Source: Forficula auricularia
Taxonomy: Eukaryota > Arthropoda > Insecta > Dermaptera > Forficulidae
Assembly: GCA_024734495.1 (NCBI GenBank)
Contig: JALMQS010000556.1
Span: forward strand, 868,001-932,000
Length of the DNA: 64,000 nt
Direction of reading: 5' to 3'
In this document: positions 10,466-23,370 of the stretch, piece by piece
Position numbering within the stretch: the stretch's first letter is position 1
How the letters are laid out: every line of letters starts with the position of its first letter
Notes under the pieces: generated by a model
Told to the model about the DNA's origin: nothing
The model's input: the letters and a program-made list of their open reading frames with translations, nothing else
Databases searched by the model: none
Program-made: the position numbers and the translations under genes

Positions 10466-12077
10466 ACTGTGCCTGCTAGACTTGCACTTTGTTTGTTTAT
10501 TTTTTTGGCCGCCTGATGCAGCAGCGCCTCTCTCTATCATAGTACGGCAGGGCCCTAGGAAATCCCATTCATATAGGCTAATTTTTGGGCGCAGCAGGCG
10601 TCGCTTCCTTGGCTAATTGCATTAGGCCAATTCTAGATCAATCAAAAAAGTTAAGCAAGCTTAATCAGTTCAGAGACCAACTCCTAACGGTTACCGTTTT
10701 CTGGAAAGTTTCAAAAAATATATAATTTTTTTTTATATATATTTTTTTGTTATTTATTTATGAATAATTACTTAATCATCAATCACCAATTAATAAATAA
10801 ATAATCTTTGATAATATCATGAATATTTATTTTTATATCCATATAGCATACAGGAAGCCTAGAAAATATGCATTCTAAATAGCCAGTCCTTTCTAAATTG
10901 TCCTCTGCCTGTCTAAACTCGTCTTTATATGGAATATTGAAAAGATACCGAAAAGAATGTTCAATTCTAGATCTAATTAAACTTAATCAGTTCAGACAGA
11001 GTCCAACCCCTAATCGGTTACCGCTCTCTGGAAAATGTACACAATAGAAAGAGCTCTTAAATTTTCTCAAGTCTTTATTATGAGTATTTAAATATAGAAG
11101 TGTTCAGTGGTGAAATCGAAGCCTTAGGGGTGAATTTTTAATTGTTTAATATGTTAGCCCCTGCCTCTATGCAACCGTTCAGACGCGTCCACTCCTGAGT
11201 GTGTCAAGCCTAAGGGTAGAATTATTATTTATTTATTTTTTTAAAGAAATAAATGGAAATTATTTTAAGCATTTAAAGCTATTTCTTCTTTTTGGAAATT
11301 CACTCTAACAGAAAAAAAAATCACTTCAAATAATATTAAATATTTTTTGAAAATTATTACATCAATAGACGGAGGAAATCGTAGTAAGACTCGGTACACT
11401 CTCTAGCTAAAGCTCTAGTAATGTTTTTCTTTATTATTATTATTAAGCTATAAAAAATGTATTTTTATTATTATTTTTTTTCTATCTATATTTGATCTAT
11501 ATGGTAAAAAAATTACATGTTAAGAGTAAAAATCTTATTATTTGATTAGGGATATGTTCAGAACGTGATTGGTAGATCCACGGACCATAATGGGGATGAA
11601 AAATTCCAAGACGAACATATACATATATCAGCAGTCGCGCATGCGCTGGTAAATGATTCAGTACATATCCTAAAAATATCACCAACATGTACCTGACATC
11701 TAATTATTCGTAATAAGCTTCTAGTGGGTTAAATAAATAAATTGATTAATTTAATAAAGGAATGGATAATTGCTGGAAAGGCAAGTTAAGGATAATAAAA
11801 AATAAAATTTATATTTTTTTCATTATCTTTGTGTTTCCTTTACATCAATTTTCCATTGAATTCTATCTGGCCAACTCTAAATAAAAATAATATATTTAAT
11901 AAATTAAAATTGAAAAACGCTTGTTTGTTTGTTCCTGCCTATTTATGAAAATCTCAATATAACCATTCAAAAAATAAAACACCGAGTTAAACATAAATAA
12001 ATAAATATGAAATCCGAGTGAATTTTAATTTATTTTTATTCAGGACCAGACCGTTTCTCATTATTTTATTAAAGATT
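10466..12077. other. Non-coding DNA with a ~75-bp direct repeat
   Basis: Mostly AT-rich. aattctagatc..cttaatcagttcag..ccaac..cctaa..cggttaccg..tctggaaa occurs at about 10630-10705 and again at 10965-11035. A more complex stretch at 10500-10620 (gcctgatgcagcagcgcctc) is not recognised. No coding frame of interest. Confidence 0.5.
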
Positions 12078-12370
12078 GAAATTCGCCCCTGTTTAGAATA
12101 TGGCTCGCCTCAATGGAGAAGGGCTTCCAAGTATCTCTAGCCATCTCGGATGTAAATTAAAGGCTAACTTTCTAACTAATAAGGGAATCTGCTTTAACTA
12201 GCTCAGATGATTCCTTACTAGCCCTTCACCCTTTCAAAACCCCACTCACAGGTACGTTCAATTCTGGCCGGGTCCTTGAAATTTATTTCTCTTCTCTTTC
12301 TTCTTATTATGCAGAGCTCAATCCTGAACTATAAGTGTTGCACCTTTCTGGTGTAACTTCTCTCATCACT
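12078..12370 (+). pseudogene. LINE reverse-transcriptase relic, heavily decayed
   Basis: The conceptual translation contains IRPCLEYGSPQWRRASKYL, matching IRPCLEYGSHLWRGASKYS in the better LINE copy at 26710-27629. Further on, gttgcacctttctggtgtaa resembles that copy's 3' UTR (gctgcatctttactggtgca). The stretch between is full of stops. It is an old copy of the same non-LTR retrotransposon, from the C-terminal part of ORF2 into the 3' UTR. Confidence 0.75.
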
Positions 12371-13004
12371 ATCTTAAAAAAATACGGGACGTCACACCAA
12401 GTTATTGGTATACAGAAAATACGATTTTTATAAATAACCCCATTCCAAATAAATTATTTCAAACGTGCTTAAAAAATAGAGTCATTATTTTTTCGGAGGT
12501 CAAAATTGGGGTGGTTGTCCGGTCAGTCCTAACGGTCTCCGCTAGATCGCACTGAGACCTAATACAAATAGTTTATTCAACTAAACAATACTTTAGGACA
12601 ATTCTAGTGATAATTCTTTAAGTACACATCAGTCAAATTGTTAAACACATTGTATATTACGTGAGTCACTCAATCATTAATGAAATAATAAACCAATGAA
12701 TGAATGAGAGTCGAGTCAACGCATTGAGTGGCGTGAGCCATGATTTTCTTTGAATGTTATAAATGCGTCAACTCGAATCGAGATAATTCAGCTACCACCA
12801 AAATATGGTTTGCTCAATTGTTTTTGATTATTCATCATCCACTACCTTATCTTCCCTCGTGGTTGGAACCACCGTCGGGGCACAGGGGCATTCGCCTCTC
12901 CTCTGACAACCAACCCCTTCCGATATCCTAGTTAGCATCAGACACCCCCACCACTAATACTGGCGGCGACACCAAACACGCGCAGCCAGTAACAGTGTCA
13001 ATTT
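12371..13004. other. Non-coding DNA, mixed composition
   Basis: Includes a GC-richer stretch at about 12850-13000 (ccaccgtcggggcacagggg, ggcggcgacaccaaacacgc) without a recognisable gene. The 63-residue open frame at 12740-12931 has no family resemblance. Confidence 0.45.
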
Positions 13005-13180
13005 TTTTTATTATTTTTTTATTTTTTGGCTTTAACCATTAGCCATTTTACGATACTTTATATTAATTGTTTCTCTATTATCTAGGGATCAGATTAAAGC
13101 CGGTTTGCAGCGAGTCGGGCTTGAACCCGCGCTATATTGATTAGAAGGCATGTACGATTATCCCTAGGCCAACCTGACCC
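13005..13180 (-). mobile_element. tRNA-derived SINE A copy
   Basis: Minus strand reads gggtcaggttggcctaggg (A-box region), then cgggttcaagcccgactcg (B box), then the gatccctag..aaagccaaaaaa body and an A-rich tail, parallel to the copy at 46633-46810. Internal bases have diverged, so it is an older insertion. No clean target duplication found. Confidence 0.85.
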
Positions 13181-14117
13181 AGACTCAAAAATTATTCAAA
13201 TGATAAAATTTATAAAAAAAAAAAAAAAAAACTTATTATTTTCTCTTAGAAGAATTCCATATTTAAAAGAAGATATGATTAATTCCAAATGGACTCAAGA
13301 TTAAGGGAGTTCGAGACAGCTTATCTATATGGTTGATCTTCGAAAAAATCTTTTGTATTTCTGCAAAGTGACAACGTCTAACTACTAAATTTTTTAATGA
13401 AAAAATTGTTAATAATGAATTTAATTTCGATTAAAAATCTTTGCTTTAATAATATTAATAAAAAGAATATTGAGCTCAATTTTTTCTCAATATAAAAACA
13501 TTTATTTAACACAAAAACGATTTCAAGAAATATCGTTGGAAATCTGGCAACACTATAGTGCTTTTGTTATATGTTGGTGCAATAACTTTTTACAAATAAA
13601 AAAATCATTTTTATCGAATAAAAATGTCTTTTATCCAATAATCGAGTACCTTTTAATCATTTAAATAAATGAAATAATATATAATCTAAATAATAAATGA
13701 AAACAGGCGCTTTTCCAAAACTCGTGGCTTGTCATAATTTTGCGCTGTTGTCATATTTCATCCCATTTGTTGTCATCTTCAAATTTTTGCTTTTACATTT
13801 ATGAATAACTAATTAATTAGACTGTCAAATCTATTGAAAAATCTATCATTCGATTCATAAAAGTTAAATTATTTATCTTTATAAATTTGTTGAAAATAGT
13901 AAATTTGTATAGAAGTTATAAGCCTTTTAAAAGCTCGGCCCATTTACTTTCATGTTAAAAGAACAATTTTCAATAATTTATTTCTCTTTAATGAGACAGA
14001 AGATCAACTTCAAATTTCGATAATAAATATTTAATACATCGATGTTTCGATGGTAAAAATTTGAGAATTTTCTTATAAAAATGATAAGCAGTCACGAACC
14101 CCCTTAAGAGGTACTTT
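13181..14117. other. AT-rich non-coding DNA
   Basis: No gene or repeat recognised; a long A run at about 13217-13231. The open frame at 13470-13664 is AT-driven and resembles nothing known. Confidence 0.5.
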
Positions 14118-14195
14118 CGTAAATAATTATAAATTATTTTATAAAATATTTAATATAAAAGTGGGGCAAGGATTGCTACACCAGCTTATTTTAGA
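14118..14195 (+). repeat. Diverged R1 end with internal deletion
   Basis: aattataaattattttataaaatatttaatataaaagtggggcaagg..accagcttatttt follows the R1 terminus (attataaataattttattaaatattaaatataagtgaggggccagg..cagcttatttt), with most of the tatggtaaagtcaagtgg..aacacgt block missing. A solo, older terminus. Confidence 0.5.
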
Positions 14196-14924
14196 AAGAA
14201 GCTAGATAAATAAATAGAACAAAGTCAAAAAACGGGCCCAAATTGATATCTAGAAAAAAAGGAAAAGAATCGATGTGCTTAGAGAATCCACCCCCTCGTT
14301 CCAATTAAGATATATTTTCCAACGTTCGTTTGAAAAACTGAAAGCATTTTAAAAGGTCCGAGATGTACAAAAACAAATCTTTAGTAAATAAAATTCAAGA
14401 GAAAAGTATAAATTCAACTAAATGAAGATTGGATGCGTGCTTTTTTTAGAAGGGTTTGAGGGGAAGAGACAATTTCTCATAATAGAGCGTTAATTGAATG
14501 TTGATTTAAATTCAAAAGACAATCTATATTTTAAAATGAAGGATCGTTGAAACCATTAAAAAAAAGTTAAATAATCTTAAGAAATTAGGGTATATTTGCT
14601 CTTGATTTTACTTGAGAATAAAAACGATGATAAAACACGCGATTTCTATTTGTATTTATTCATTTAGGAGAAAAAGACAAAAAAAGTCACCCATGATTCG
14701 GATCAATATAAACAATAAAATACAGAGTGATTTGATATTCTCAAAGGGTTTAAATAGTTGAAAAGTTTTTTCTATTAAAGTTACATAATTTCTTCTCTAT
14801 AACACAATTTCAAGTATATTAATAATGTGCTAGTTGCATGAAATTAATTGTTTATCCGAAAACTAGATAATCATCATTATAAAAGTTCAATTTGTCTATA
14901 GAAATAGATTTTAAATATGTAAGA
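14196..14924. other. AT-rich non-coding DNA
   Basis: No feature recognised. Confidence 0.5.
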
Positions 14925-15285
14925 ATAGGAAGAGGTCATCAATTAGATCCGAGAATCTATTATTTTCAATTATAAGACACAAGGGTTGTTTTTCGAACCC
15001 GAGTGCCAAAATGACCATTATGGATGGGCCAATTCGGTACTTCTGTCTTCTGACATAGGTATCACGCTAAATATTTCACTCAAACATTTAAACTTCGAAA
15101 TTTCGCGACCTAGTGATTTTAAATTTAAACATCTCATATAGTGTCACAATTTTGACACCCGGGTTCGATTCTCGAGGGGATTAAAACGGTCCTTTTGACA
15201 AAATTAAAAACAATACGTTCGATCTCGGATTTAAAAGTTGACAACCTCTTGTGATTTTCTTAGAACCATCTTTTCATTCAAGGAC
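14925..15285. repeat. R4 foldback with B-box-like sequence
   Basis: Arms near 14930-15010 and 15140-15280 are imperfect inverted repeats: gaagaggtcatcaattagat..agggttgtttttcgaacccgagtgcc against acccgggttcgattctcgag..ttgacaacctcttgtg. The arms contain gggttcgatt, which resembles a pol III B box, so a tRNA-derived origin is possible but no A box is convincing. Related: 23095-23370 and fragments at 48325-48357 and 49030-49100. Confidence 0.7.
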
Positions 15286-15322
15286 CCCCTAATATTAAAA
15301 TAAAAATCTAATCTAGTTTAGT

Positions 15323-15606
15323 ATATGGGGCATTCCACGCCAAATCGTAACATTTGAAAAATTTTAATTTTTGGTTTCCTTCCTTTTTGGACATTTTTTA
15401 GTACCCATCAATTTTTGAATTCCAACCATTTTTGAAGAAGTTATGAGCGAAAAACCGAAATTCGATATCTTTTAAGCCGGTGATCGAAAAAGTTACAAGA
15501 TTTACCAGGAAGAGTTTCTTGATGGGTACTAAAAAATGTCCAAAAATGAATGAAATAAAAAATTAAAATTTTTCAAAACGTCCGATTTCGCGTGGAATAC
15601 CTCATA
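15323..15606. mobile_element. MITE with ~90-bp inverted arms
   Basis: The left end tatggggcattccacgccaaatcg and the right end (reverse complement tatgaggtattccacgcgaaatcg) are inverted repeats. The arms continue through ttgaaaaattttaattttt and ttggacattttttagtaccc to a central unpaired region. About 280 bp, possible TA or ATAT target. Non-coding. Confidence 0.82.
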
Positions 15607-15719
15607 TAAACTTTCTAGATGGCTTTTTAAAATGATATCATGATATCAATAGATAAACGGTTCATGATTTGTTCTGAGGTCACATAGCATGTCTTGGACA
15701 TATCTATTTGATTCTTATA

Positions 15720-16290
15720 GTGTCTTTTTCTTGTAGCTTGAATATTTTTAATCAGGAATAACCATTTTAGATTTCATCTTTAAAATTTGGATTATTATTG
15801 GTAACCTTTGCTTAAGACATGGAGGATTCGATTTAAAATAAAAAATAGCCCCGACAATACTAGAGGAATAACCATTTTACATTGCATTTTTGAAGTTTCC
15901 ATCTTTAATAACAAAACATGGAATATGAAATATCTTTAATTCAAATAAATAAAATATTCATATATTTTCGTCTTGAGAAATAGCCTTTCTAAATTGTATT
16001 TTTGAAGCTTAGACCATAGAGGTAACAATTTCTGAAGACTTGGAGGAATCAAGTTAAAATCAAAAATATATAACTATATATAACCAAACTTCTTGAGGAT
16101 ACAAATTCTCATTTAAATAGGTGTTGGTATTATTCTTTTTTGACAAAAACTAATCAAGAAATCAAAAATATATATATATGGTAGATATCCTTTCTACGTT
16201 GGATTCTTAAAATTTTAGCCATTATTAGTAACCATTGCTGAAGGAAGCCATGGAGAAATTATAGTTTTTAAATTTTATTAGAAATTAACT
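15720..16290 (-). repeat. R7 tandem repeat, ~110-bp units
   Basis: Diverged units begin at about 15757, 15867, 15978 and 16182 (aataaccattttagattt, aataaccattttacattg, aatagcctttctaaattg, gatatcctttctacgttg). Each contains a variant of gcttaagacatggaggattcgatttaa. The same unit occurs in the opposite orientation at 53995-54275. Spacing is about 110 bp with one longer interval. Confidence 0.7.
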
Positions 16291-17344
16291 TAAACTAAAT
16301 TTTATTTTAATTTAAATGACTCCAAAGCCGCCTTTGCTATTTTTAGCATCCTTAATTAAAGATTTTAAATTTTATTTGAAATTAACTCAAACTAAATGTT
16401 ATTTAATCTTTCCTTAATGAATTATAATTTCTTATTAAATTATAATTTTTCTCTTGGATTGTTATTTAACTTTACACAAAAGATTCCCTAGATTTGAATT
16501 TCTGAGTTTATCGATAGTTATTTTTATATTTAGAAATGGATAGAGAATAATGAAGGTTCTTTGTACAAATAGTGAACGAAAAATCGACTTTTTATTCATA
16601 TTGTTCATTTTCTATACGTTTCTCTATTTTAGATATAGATCGTTTATCTTTTATATTTGTCTAACATTCATCTTAAAATGTGTTGCTGTTTTTTTATGTA
16701 AAAAATTACTTTCTTTGTTTATGGATTTCTTCAATCTGGATGTGATTGAGATTTTTTTCAACTCTCTTTTTACGTCTTCCTTTCGTTCCTCGGCCTCTTC
16801 GTCTACATCTCTTTCGTTTTTTCATGAAAAGTTGAAAAGCCTTGGCCGTTAAGTTGATGTCTCTCGAATCTTGGTGGACCCTAGGGGCGCAGAAAAGGAG
16901 TTAGGTCTCCCGGCTCCCCCCCCCCCTATGTACCCTATCTACCCCCCAACCCACGGCCATTGCCATTTTCATCCCAGTTGGACGATCCATCACCGTCTCT
17001 GTTGATAAGCAACTCGTGTGCTTATTTCCCCGGGACAGAAATCATTTTGCAGCCGACAGCCAAGTATTGTGTAGTTAATTAACAGACCCCCACCATTGCT
17101 GAAGAAATTGCTAGCAGCTCGCTCTTCCTTACCACCTTCCCCTTCTCCATCCCCTCACCCCACACTGTATCTTCATATTTAATACGACCCCCACTATAAT
17201 CTTAAAGAATGTACTTTTGTAATCTCTCATATTATTTTAAAATGTAAACTAATATAATAACTATATCATTATCCCAAATAGCACAAAGATATCTTCTAGG
17301 CATCTTAAAAACATCTTGCTCATCTTACTGGCGCTCTAAAATAG
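16291..17344. other. Non-coding DNA with a GC-richer unique block
   Basis: AT-rich to about 16780, then a more complex, non-repetitive block at 16850-17170 (cctaggggcgcagaaaagg, cccaacccacggccattgcc, gataagcaactcgtgtgc) with C runs. No open frame crosses it, but it is unlike the surrounding repeats and could be conserved regulatory DNA. The 100-residue frame at 16550-16852 is a low-complexity F/L/I/S-rich chance frame. Confidence 0.4.
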
Positions 17345-18970
17345 CCCTGTACTTCCGAGTATTCTCAATCTCCTAGATTTTGATCTAGAGCTGTAGAAGA
17401 AGCCTTTGTAAACAATTTTAGAGGATCAGGGAGGGGCTAATTTCATAATTCAATCGCAATTTGAACTCTACTTATTAAGACATTTCTAAATATACCCAAA
17501 AGCTCGAATTGAATGACATTGTGTTAAGTCAAAGGAAGTAGTGCAAAATCTTAAGAGATCAACTAAAATTTGATTCAATCCCATTTTTTAGAAGAGTATT
17601 CAACTATTTTGGTACTAGTGAAAATATATAATCACAACAAAACAAAAATATAAAGATACTTGAATGAATGAGTTTCTCAACAGTGCCATCTAATAGAAGA
17701 CCTTGTAACCAACCTAAATTTTAAGAAAAACAACGCCATCTTTTAGAAGAGTATTCAACTATTATGAAAGTAAAACATTTAATCTCAGTGAAAAAATTCA
17801 AGATAAAGGATAAATTTACAAGGGTTTAAGGGCCCTAAGATGAAAATGTAGTATTTGGTTCCCATATAAATAAATGTATTTGATGGTAGGTAGCACACTG
17901 GTTGATATCTTAATAAATTAAAATAGAAAAAATTAAAGAAAAGAAAAAAAAATTTTATTTATTTTATTTAACTGGAATTAAATGACAAAAGATGTAATAG
18001 ATAGATGTTTTATTGAATGTAATTAAAAAAGTACAAGATTTGAATTCAGCGAGATCACTAAGGCGAACCAGAAAAGATTATCTGGTGAGTACTTCCGTGT
18101 ATACTCAAATCTCCTAGATGTAGATCTAGAGCTGTAGGAGAAGCTTTTCTAAACAATTTTAGAGGATCAGAGAGCGGCTTATTTCATAATTCAATCACAA
18201 TTTGAACTCTACTTTTTAAGACATTTCTAAATATACCCAAAAGCTCGAATTAAATGACATTCTGATAGTTGAAAATCTTAAGGGGTCAACTAAAACCTGA
18301 TTCAACCCCATTTTTTAGAAGAGTAGGTATTCAACTATTTTGGTAATAGTGAAAATATATAATCGAAATAAAACAAAAATATAAAGATACTTGAATGAAT
18401 GAACTTCTTTAAATTTAATCTCAGTCAATAAAGATAAATGATAAATTGAATAACAACAACAAGATCATTAATTAAAGAATATTATGTAATTTCTAATGAG
18501 AAGTTTCTCGAAGCTTCTATATATTTTTAAAGGCTAGTTCACAGCCTATAACATATCTCCGCCCTATGCTCAACTTCTATACAAATTCAAGTGATTCAAA
18601 TTTTGCAATCCCCATAAGATTAGCAAATTTATCAGTTGTTCATGAAAATTTACTCAAAAATAAGGTCAAAAGTTATTTAATAGAATAACTCATACATTAT
18701 CATATCAAATTTAATGCATAAATAAGTGATAAATTAATTTTATTTTATTCATTGACAGCTGTCCTCTGATTAATATAATAATTTTACATCAAAATATTAA
18801 TTATGTTAACAAAAGATTTTCACATGACCCAGAATATGATTTTATTAATATTTCTTTCATAATAATATAATAATATTTCAAATTATATTTAATTAATTAC
18901 AATTTTTAATACCAGTACATATAAATATAAGATTTTTATATGCAATATGAATAGGCGTATCCTTTATATT
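17345..18970 (+). repeat. R3 dispersed repeat, copy 2, with internal direct duplication
   Basis: A block of about 330 bp at 17345-17680 (acttccgagtattctcaatctcctagatt..gatacttgaatgaatga) is repeated at 18088-18412. The segment after the second block, to 18970, aligns with R3 copy 1 (8700-9592). No coding frame. Confidence 0.75.
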
Positions 18971-19526
18971 AAATGTTGTACCTGCTTTGGCTCTTGCCTA
19001 TTTCCTCTACTTCTATGGTCCGAACTGCGTTTCAAGTAAATTCAACCAGGATAGGTCGTTTGGGCTTTAAATTAATTTTATTATTATTGCGATCATGATT
19101 TATTGATCCCTGGAGTGATGTTGGTGGCAAATATGAAATTGACATCTAATACAAGAGGTAAAATGGTAGGGAATTTATTCAACCCTACATACGTTAATTA
19201 AATATTTGAATACACCAGTACAGTAACATAACATAGAGACTAAATTAAATAAAATTCCCAGATGAGAACCTGCGTAACAGGGATTCACAGAATTTGTGAG
19301 GAGGAGAATATAATTAAATATATTTTCGGGAACAGAAGAATTAGGAATTTTGAACTTTTATTCTTAAGCAACTGGGCGATACCAAAATACAAACGATAAT
19401 GTCTATATGAAGATGAAATCTCGTTATTTTCATATATTTTCTTTATTCATTTTCGTAGCTCTGTAGTAATAAAATAATTTTCGAAATTTTCGTGATTAAT
19501 TGGGAGTGTTTAAATTATTGTTTTTA
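18971..19526. other. AT-rich non-coding DNA
   Basis: No gene, RNA or repeat recognised. Confidence 0.5.
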
Positions 19527-19700
19527 ATTTTTTTTTTGGGCTTTTCGGCCCTTCTAGCCATCAGGCAAATTACGATACTATTATTAAATTATAACTTCTA
19601 TGTAGGGATCAGATTTTTATCCGGTTGCCTCGAGTCGGATTCCAACCCGGGTCCACTTTATTAGCAGGCTTGTACGCTAACCTCTGGCCTAACCCGACCC
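19527..19700 (-). mobile_element. tRNA-derived SINE A copy
   Basis: Minus strand: gggtcgggttaggccagagg (A-box region), gttggaatccgactcgaggc (B box, one change from GGTTCGAATCC), ctgatccctacatagaag, then gatggctagaagggccgaaaa and an A-rich tail. Near full length and diverged from the 46633 copy. Confidence 0.87.
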
Positions 19701-22617
19701 AAATTTTTACAATGCCTAAATACTCAATTCAAAATTCATTTAAGAATTCAAATTGCTGATAATTGCAGATTTTAATGTTCTAAAGAAATCACGGGAAAAT
19801 GTCATCTAATATGGTAAATCTGAGCTGAAATTAATAATTTTAATTACAAATCCGAATGTTTGTATTCACCCACTTGGGAATTGAACCCAAAATAACCCCC
19901 AAAAATAACTCTCTGGCCAATTTGCTACCTTGTGAAGGGGATCCATCTTTAAATTTTTCTTTTGTTTGAATTTTAGGTAATTTTTGGCGAAGAAGGCAAG
20001 GTTTTCTAAAAACAATGGCCTTCACCAGAAGGGACCTGTCACTTACTAGGTAATTTAAAAAAAATTTAAATAATATTTTTTTCTCCATTTCTTTAAATTA
20101 TCAAATAAATATACACATTTTTTATGTATTATGTATGATACATTTTTTTAGACTATTTTATTTTCAAAAACACTTTTCTGTTATTATTATTTAGTATTGA
20201 AACATATAATTAGTAGGATTTTCTTTTTGTGTATTTTCAAATAGAATATTAAATGGATATTCATTTGTAGGGGGGGGGGGGGTCGATTCACGATAAGGAT
20301 CAGTCCTTAAGGGCACGCGACCCTCACCTAAACCTAACCTAACCTCAAACCCTCTTTCTTAATTCTTAGCATGCCACTTATCTCAAGGTCATCTGTTAAT
20401 TGTGCCGACAAAAAGAATTACCTGCGACCGGCCTTTTTGGCCTCTTTACTTATTTCAAGAAAAAGTAATTTCACTTGTTGTCATTGTTGTTGTTTTTTTA
20501 GTGTTATACTTTTCACCCATTTTCTATTCAGATATGCCTGTCTAATAAATTGTTGCTTTTAACAAAACCATTTACTATCACAAAACACAGCCAATGATTA
20601 ATATATTTTACTAATGTAATTTCAAATTGGAGCTGCATTAGAAATGAAACCATTAAGATCATTCTAAGAAATAAAATAAATTTTTTAACTGTTATAAATC
20701 AAGTGATTTTTTTTTCGTTGAGTCTCTCATAAAAGAACAAATTTTTATAAACTCCATTAAAACTTAGTATTATTCTTAATGTTTTAATCACTAATTCTGA
20801 AGGTAATAATTGAATATTCAAAAGAGCTATTTAAATCATAATTATTAAGATTGTTTACAGAGTAGTCCCGGACCTAATTCCAGATTGATTTGTGCATTGT
20901 TTCCAAAGGTAAAAATGAAATCTTCCAAATAAATTAAAAAAAAAGTAAAATAAAAAAAAAACAGTTTATTATGTTTTAGAGGAATTATGTATTTACCGTT
21001 GGCAAAACTGCATAAAAAATCCCGAATTCATTTGGAATCGATTCCGCGATCAAATCTAATACTTGCTACTTGAATCCGCATATTTTCAATAAAAAAGATT
21101 ATCTTTGGAGAATACTTGAAAATCTCAAAATTTTACTTTTTGTCGAGTATTTTGAATGTGATTTATTATATTATTATTAGAAGACTTGGAGTTTTGATTC
21201 AAGAGTGAAGGGTAAGAGTCTTTTCATGGTATAAAGCGGATCTTGAAAGTCATTCATTTGAGATCTTGAAGAATTGATCTACGTATTCTTTGATATTCAA
21301 AACGAATCAAATTCAAAATATTCTATCTATTTGTACATTTTTCTTTAAATCCACCTTGTAATTCCAATCAAGTAGGTATAATAGCTTTATTATTATTATT
21401 ATTATTTTTTATTTTATTCATATTTAAATATTTAATTTATTTGTATTATAAAATATTCTATAATATATATTATATCAAAAAGAAACAAACGAATGTTTCA
21501 TTTCTCGTAAAAATTAAATTTTTCTAAAAATCTAACAACCCTTAGAGAGTAGATCGATAAAAGCCACAACATTAAATTTATAAAAAAAAGTACGAGTTTA
21601 GATATTTTTAAATTTTGTCAAAACGGCTTTCATCCCCCTGGAAACCAAAGCAAAGTGCTAAATGGCAATCCTTTTTATAGTTATCATTTTGACGATTCAG
21701 AGTATTTTGAAGGAATGTCATTAGGTCTTATCCGTCAAAAGTCATGGGGTATAAAGAATAAATGTCGATTTGACACTTGGGTTTGAGAGAATTAACTGCA
21801 TTTTGATAAAAATGAAAAATATCTAAGATCTAATATTTTTTATATGACTTTTGTATTTTCTTTATTAAATTAAATTATTTAATATGAGGGAAGCTTAAAA
21901 AATTTTACATTTCTAAATATTGAAGTATCTATATCTGTCATTAAAGATAAAAAAAGACAACTGAAAAGGGGTGAAAAACACCCTTAAATAATATGTATTA
22001 TCTTATTTTTAAAGATATTCTCAAACAAACCTTGCCCTATTCCCTTCCCTTTCACCTTATTTATGTGCCAGTATCTATCACAATACAACAAAAGTTTGTT
22101 ATCACTTTGCTTGGGGAATAATCCGCGTTTTTTGATTATCTTTTAAGATTTATTTCTTTGTCACCCTTCCCGGGGGTAACAATAGGGTCGTCTTCTCACT
22201 GACCTTTATCATGATTAGGTACAAAAGAGACTTATGGGAATTTACGGAAAACTAGCTACGGTTTTCATTATATTACCGCAACAAAATAGATATTGCAAAA
22301 ATAAATAAATAAACAAATAAAAACACCACATCCAATTACAAAGTTAGATTATTAAACAAATAAATATATAGGTGTACAAATATATGTCAATTTATTTTAA
22401 GGACACTCACTCTTTGTTTACACGAATTTGAAGTTACACGGTTCAAAAAAGTCTTCCTTGTTCTAGTTTTCATTATTTTATAAGGGAATTTTTAGAAATT
22501 ATTGAATTAATAATTAGAAATAACATTCATCTTTTTTTACACGAATTTCTGAGGAAGACATCTAAATGAATAGAGTTGGGTGCACTATTCTATATATAAA
22601 TATATGTATACATGTTT
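19701..22617. other. AT-rich non-coding DNA
   Basis: About 2.9 kb with no recognised gene. Notable pieces: a poly-G run at 20270-20282, a short CCTAA-like run at 20326-20344, and several (ATT)n or (AT)n stretches near 21390-21475. The 82-residue minus frame at 19840-20088 and the 63-residue frame at 20371-20562 resemble nothing known. Confidence 0.5.
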
Positions 22618-22935
22618 GTAGTAAGAATGGGTTCTTACTAGTCAAAACGCGTTTCACTGAATACCTTTGTGCCAACTAGGATTTACTGATGTTGGTTGAG
22701 TTTGGTCCAAAGGTCTAAAATCTTCATTTTTAACCTTTCGCCTCATTTTGTAAAAGAAAATTCGTTTAAAAATTTTTGAAAATAAACACCCAGAATGAGG
22801 CGGAAGGTCAAAAATGAAGATTCTAGACCTTTTGAACCAAACTCAAACAACATCAGTAAATTAGTAGCCACATAGGTATTCAGTGAAACACGTTTTAACT
22901 AGTAACAACACGTTCTTACTAAAAACGGGTTTTTA
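22618..22935. repeat. Foldback element with R1-like core phrase
   Basis: Arms of about 130 bp (22618-22748 and 22795-22935) are inverted repeats: gtttcactgaatacctttgt..tactgatgttggttgagttt..aaggtctaaaatcttcattttt..tttcgcctcatttt. The phrase ttgagtttggtccaaaggtctaaaatcttca resembles the R1 internal sub-repeat, linking the two families. Confidence 0.78.
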
Positions 22936-23094
22936 CTGCAATGGTATATATTCATTGAAATAAATTTTAGAAATAAAATCTTAAGAAAAAAAAAAAAAAT
23001 TATAAAAATATATTTTACTAAAAATAAAAAAAATAAAAATATTCAAAATTCAAAAAATTATTTTATTTAACAAAAATTGAAATTAAATTGTTTC
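22936..23094. other. A-rich low-complexity sequence
   Basis: Runs of A and aaataaaaat; no feature. Confidence 0.5.
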
Positions 23095-23370
23095 TGAGAA
23101 AATCACAAGAAGTTGTCATTGATTAGAACCGAGATGGAATAGATTTTTTTAATTATAATGTTAGAAGGGTTGTTTTTACTCCCTCGAAAATCGAACCCGA
23201 ATGTCAATAGTAGTAATCTGTGCCAATTGGCTACCCTGTGAGTGGCAAATCTCTCTGACATATATGTATTCGATTCCTGAGTGGGGGAAATACAACTCTT
23301 CTGACATATTATTAAAAATAATCTATTCCAACTTGAATCTAATACTTTTGTGATTTTCTTAGAAAATTTA
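23095..23370. repeat. R4 foldback copy
   Basis: Inverted arms at about 23095-23225 and 23265-23368 share gttgtcattgattagaacc/ttgaatctaatactttt, ggaatagattttttt and agaagggttgt. Same family as 14925-15285. The minus-strand open frame across it is a by-product. Confidence 0.72.

Noticed and set aside
16550..16852. 100-residue open frame (F/L/I/S-rich)
   Set aside because: Composition of T-rich DNA; no signal, domain or repeat pattern that supports a protein.
20326..20344. cctaaacctaacctaacct, like the insect telomere repeat (TTAGG)n
   Set aside because: Only about three imperfect units; interstitial chance match. The same applies to ggttaggttagttagtt near 4815.
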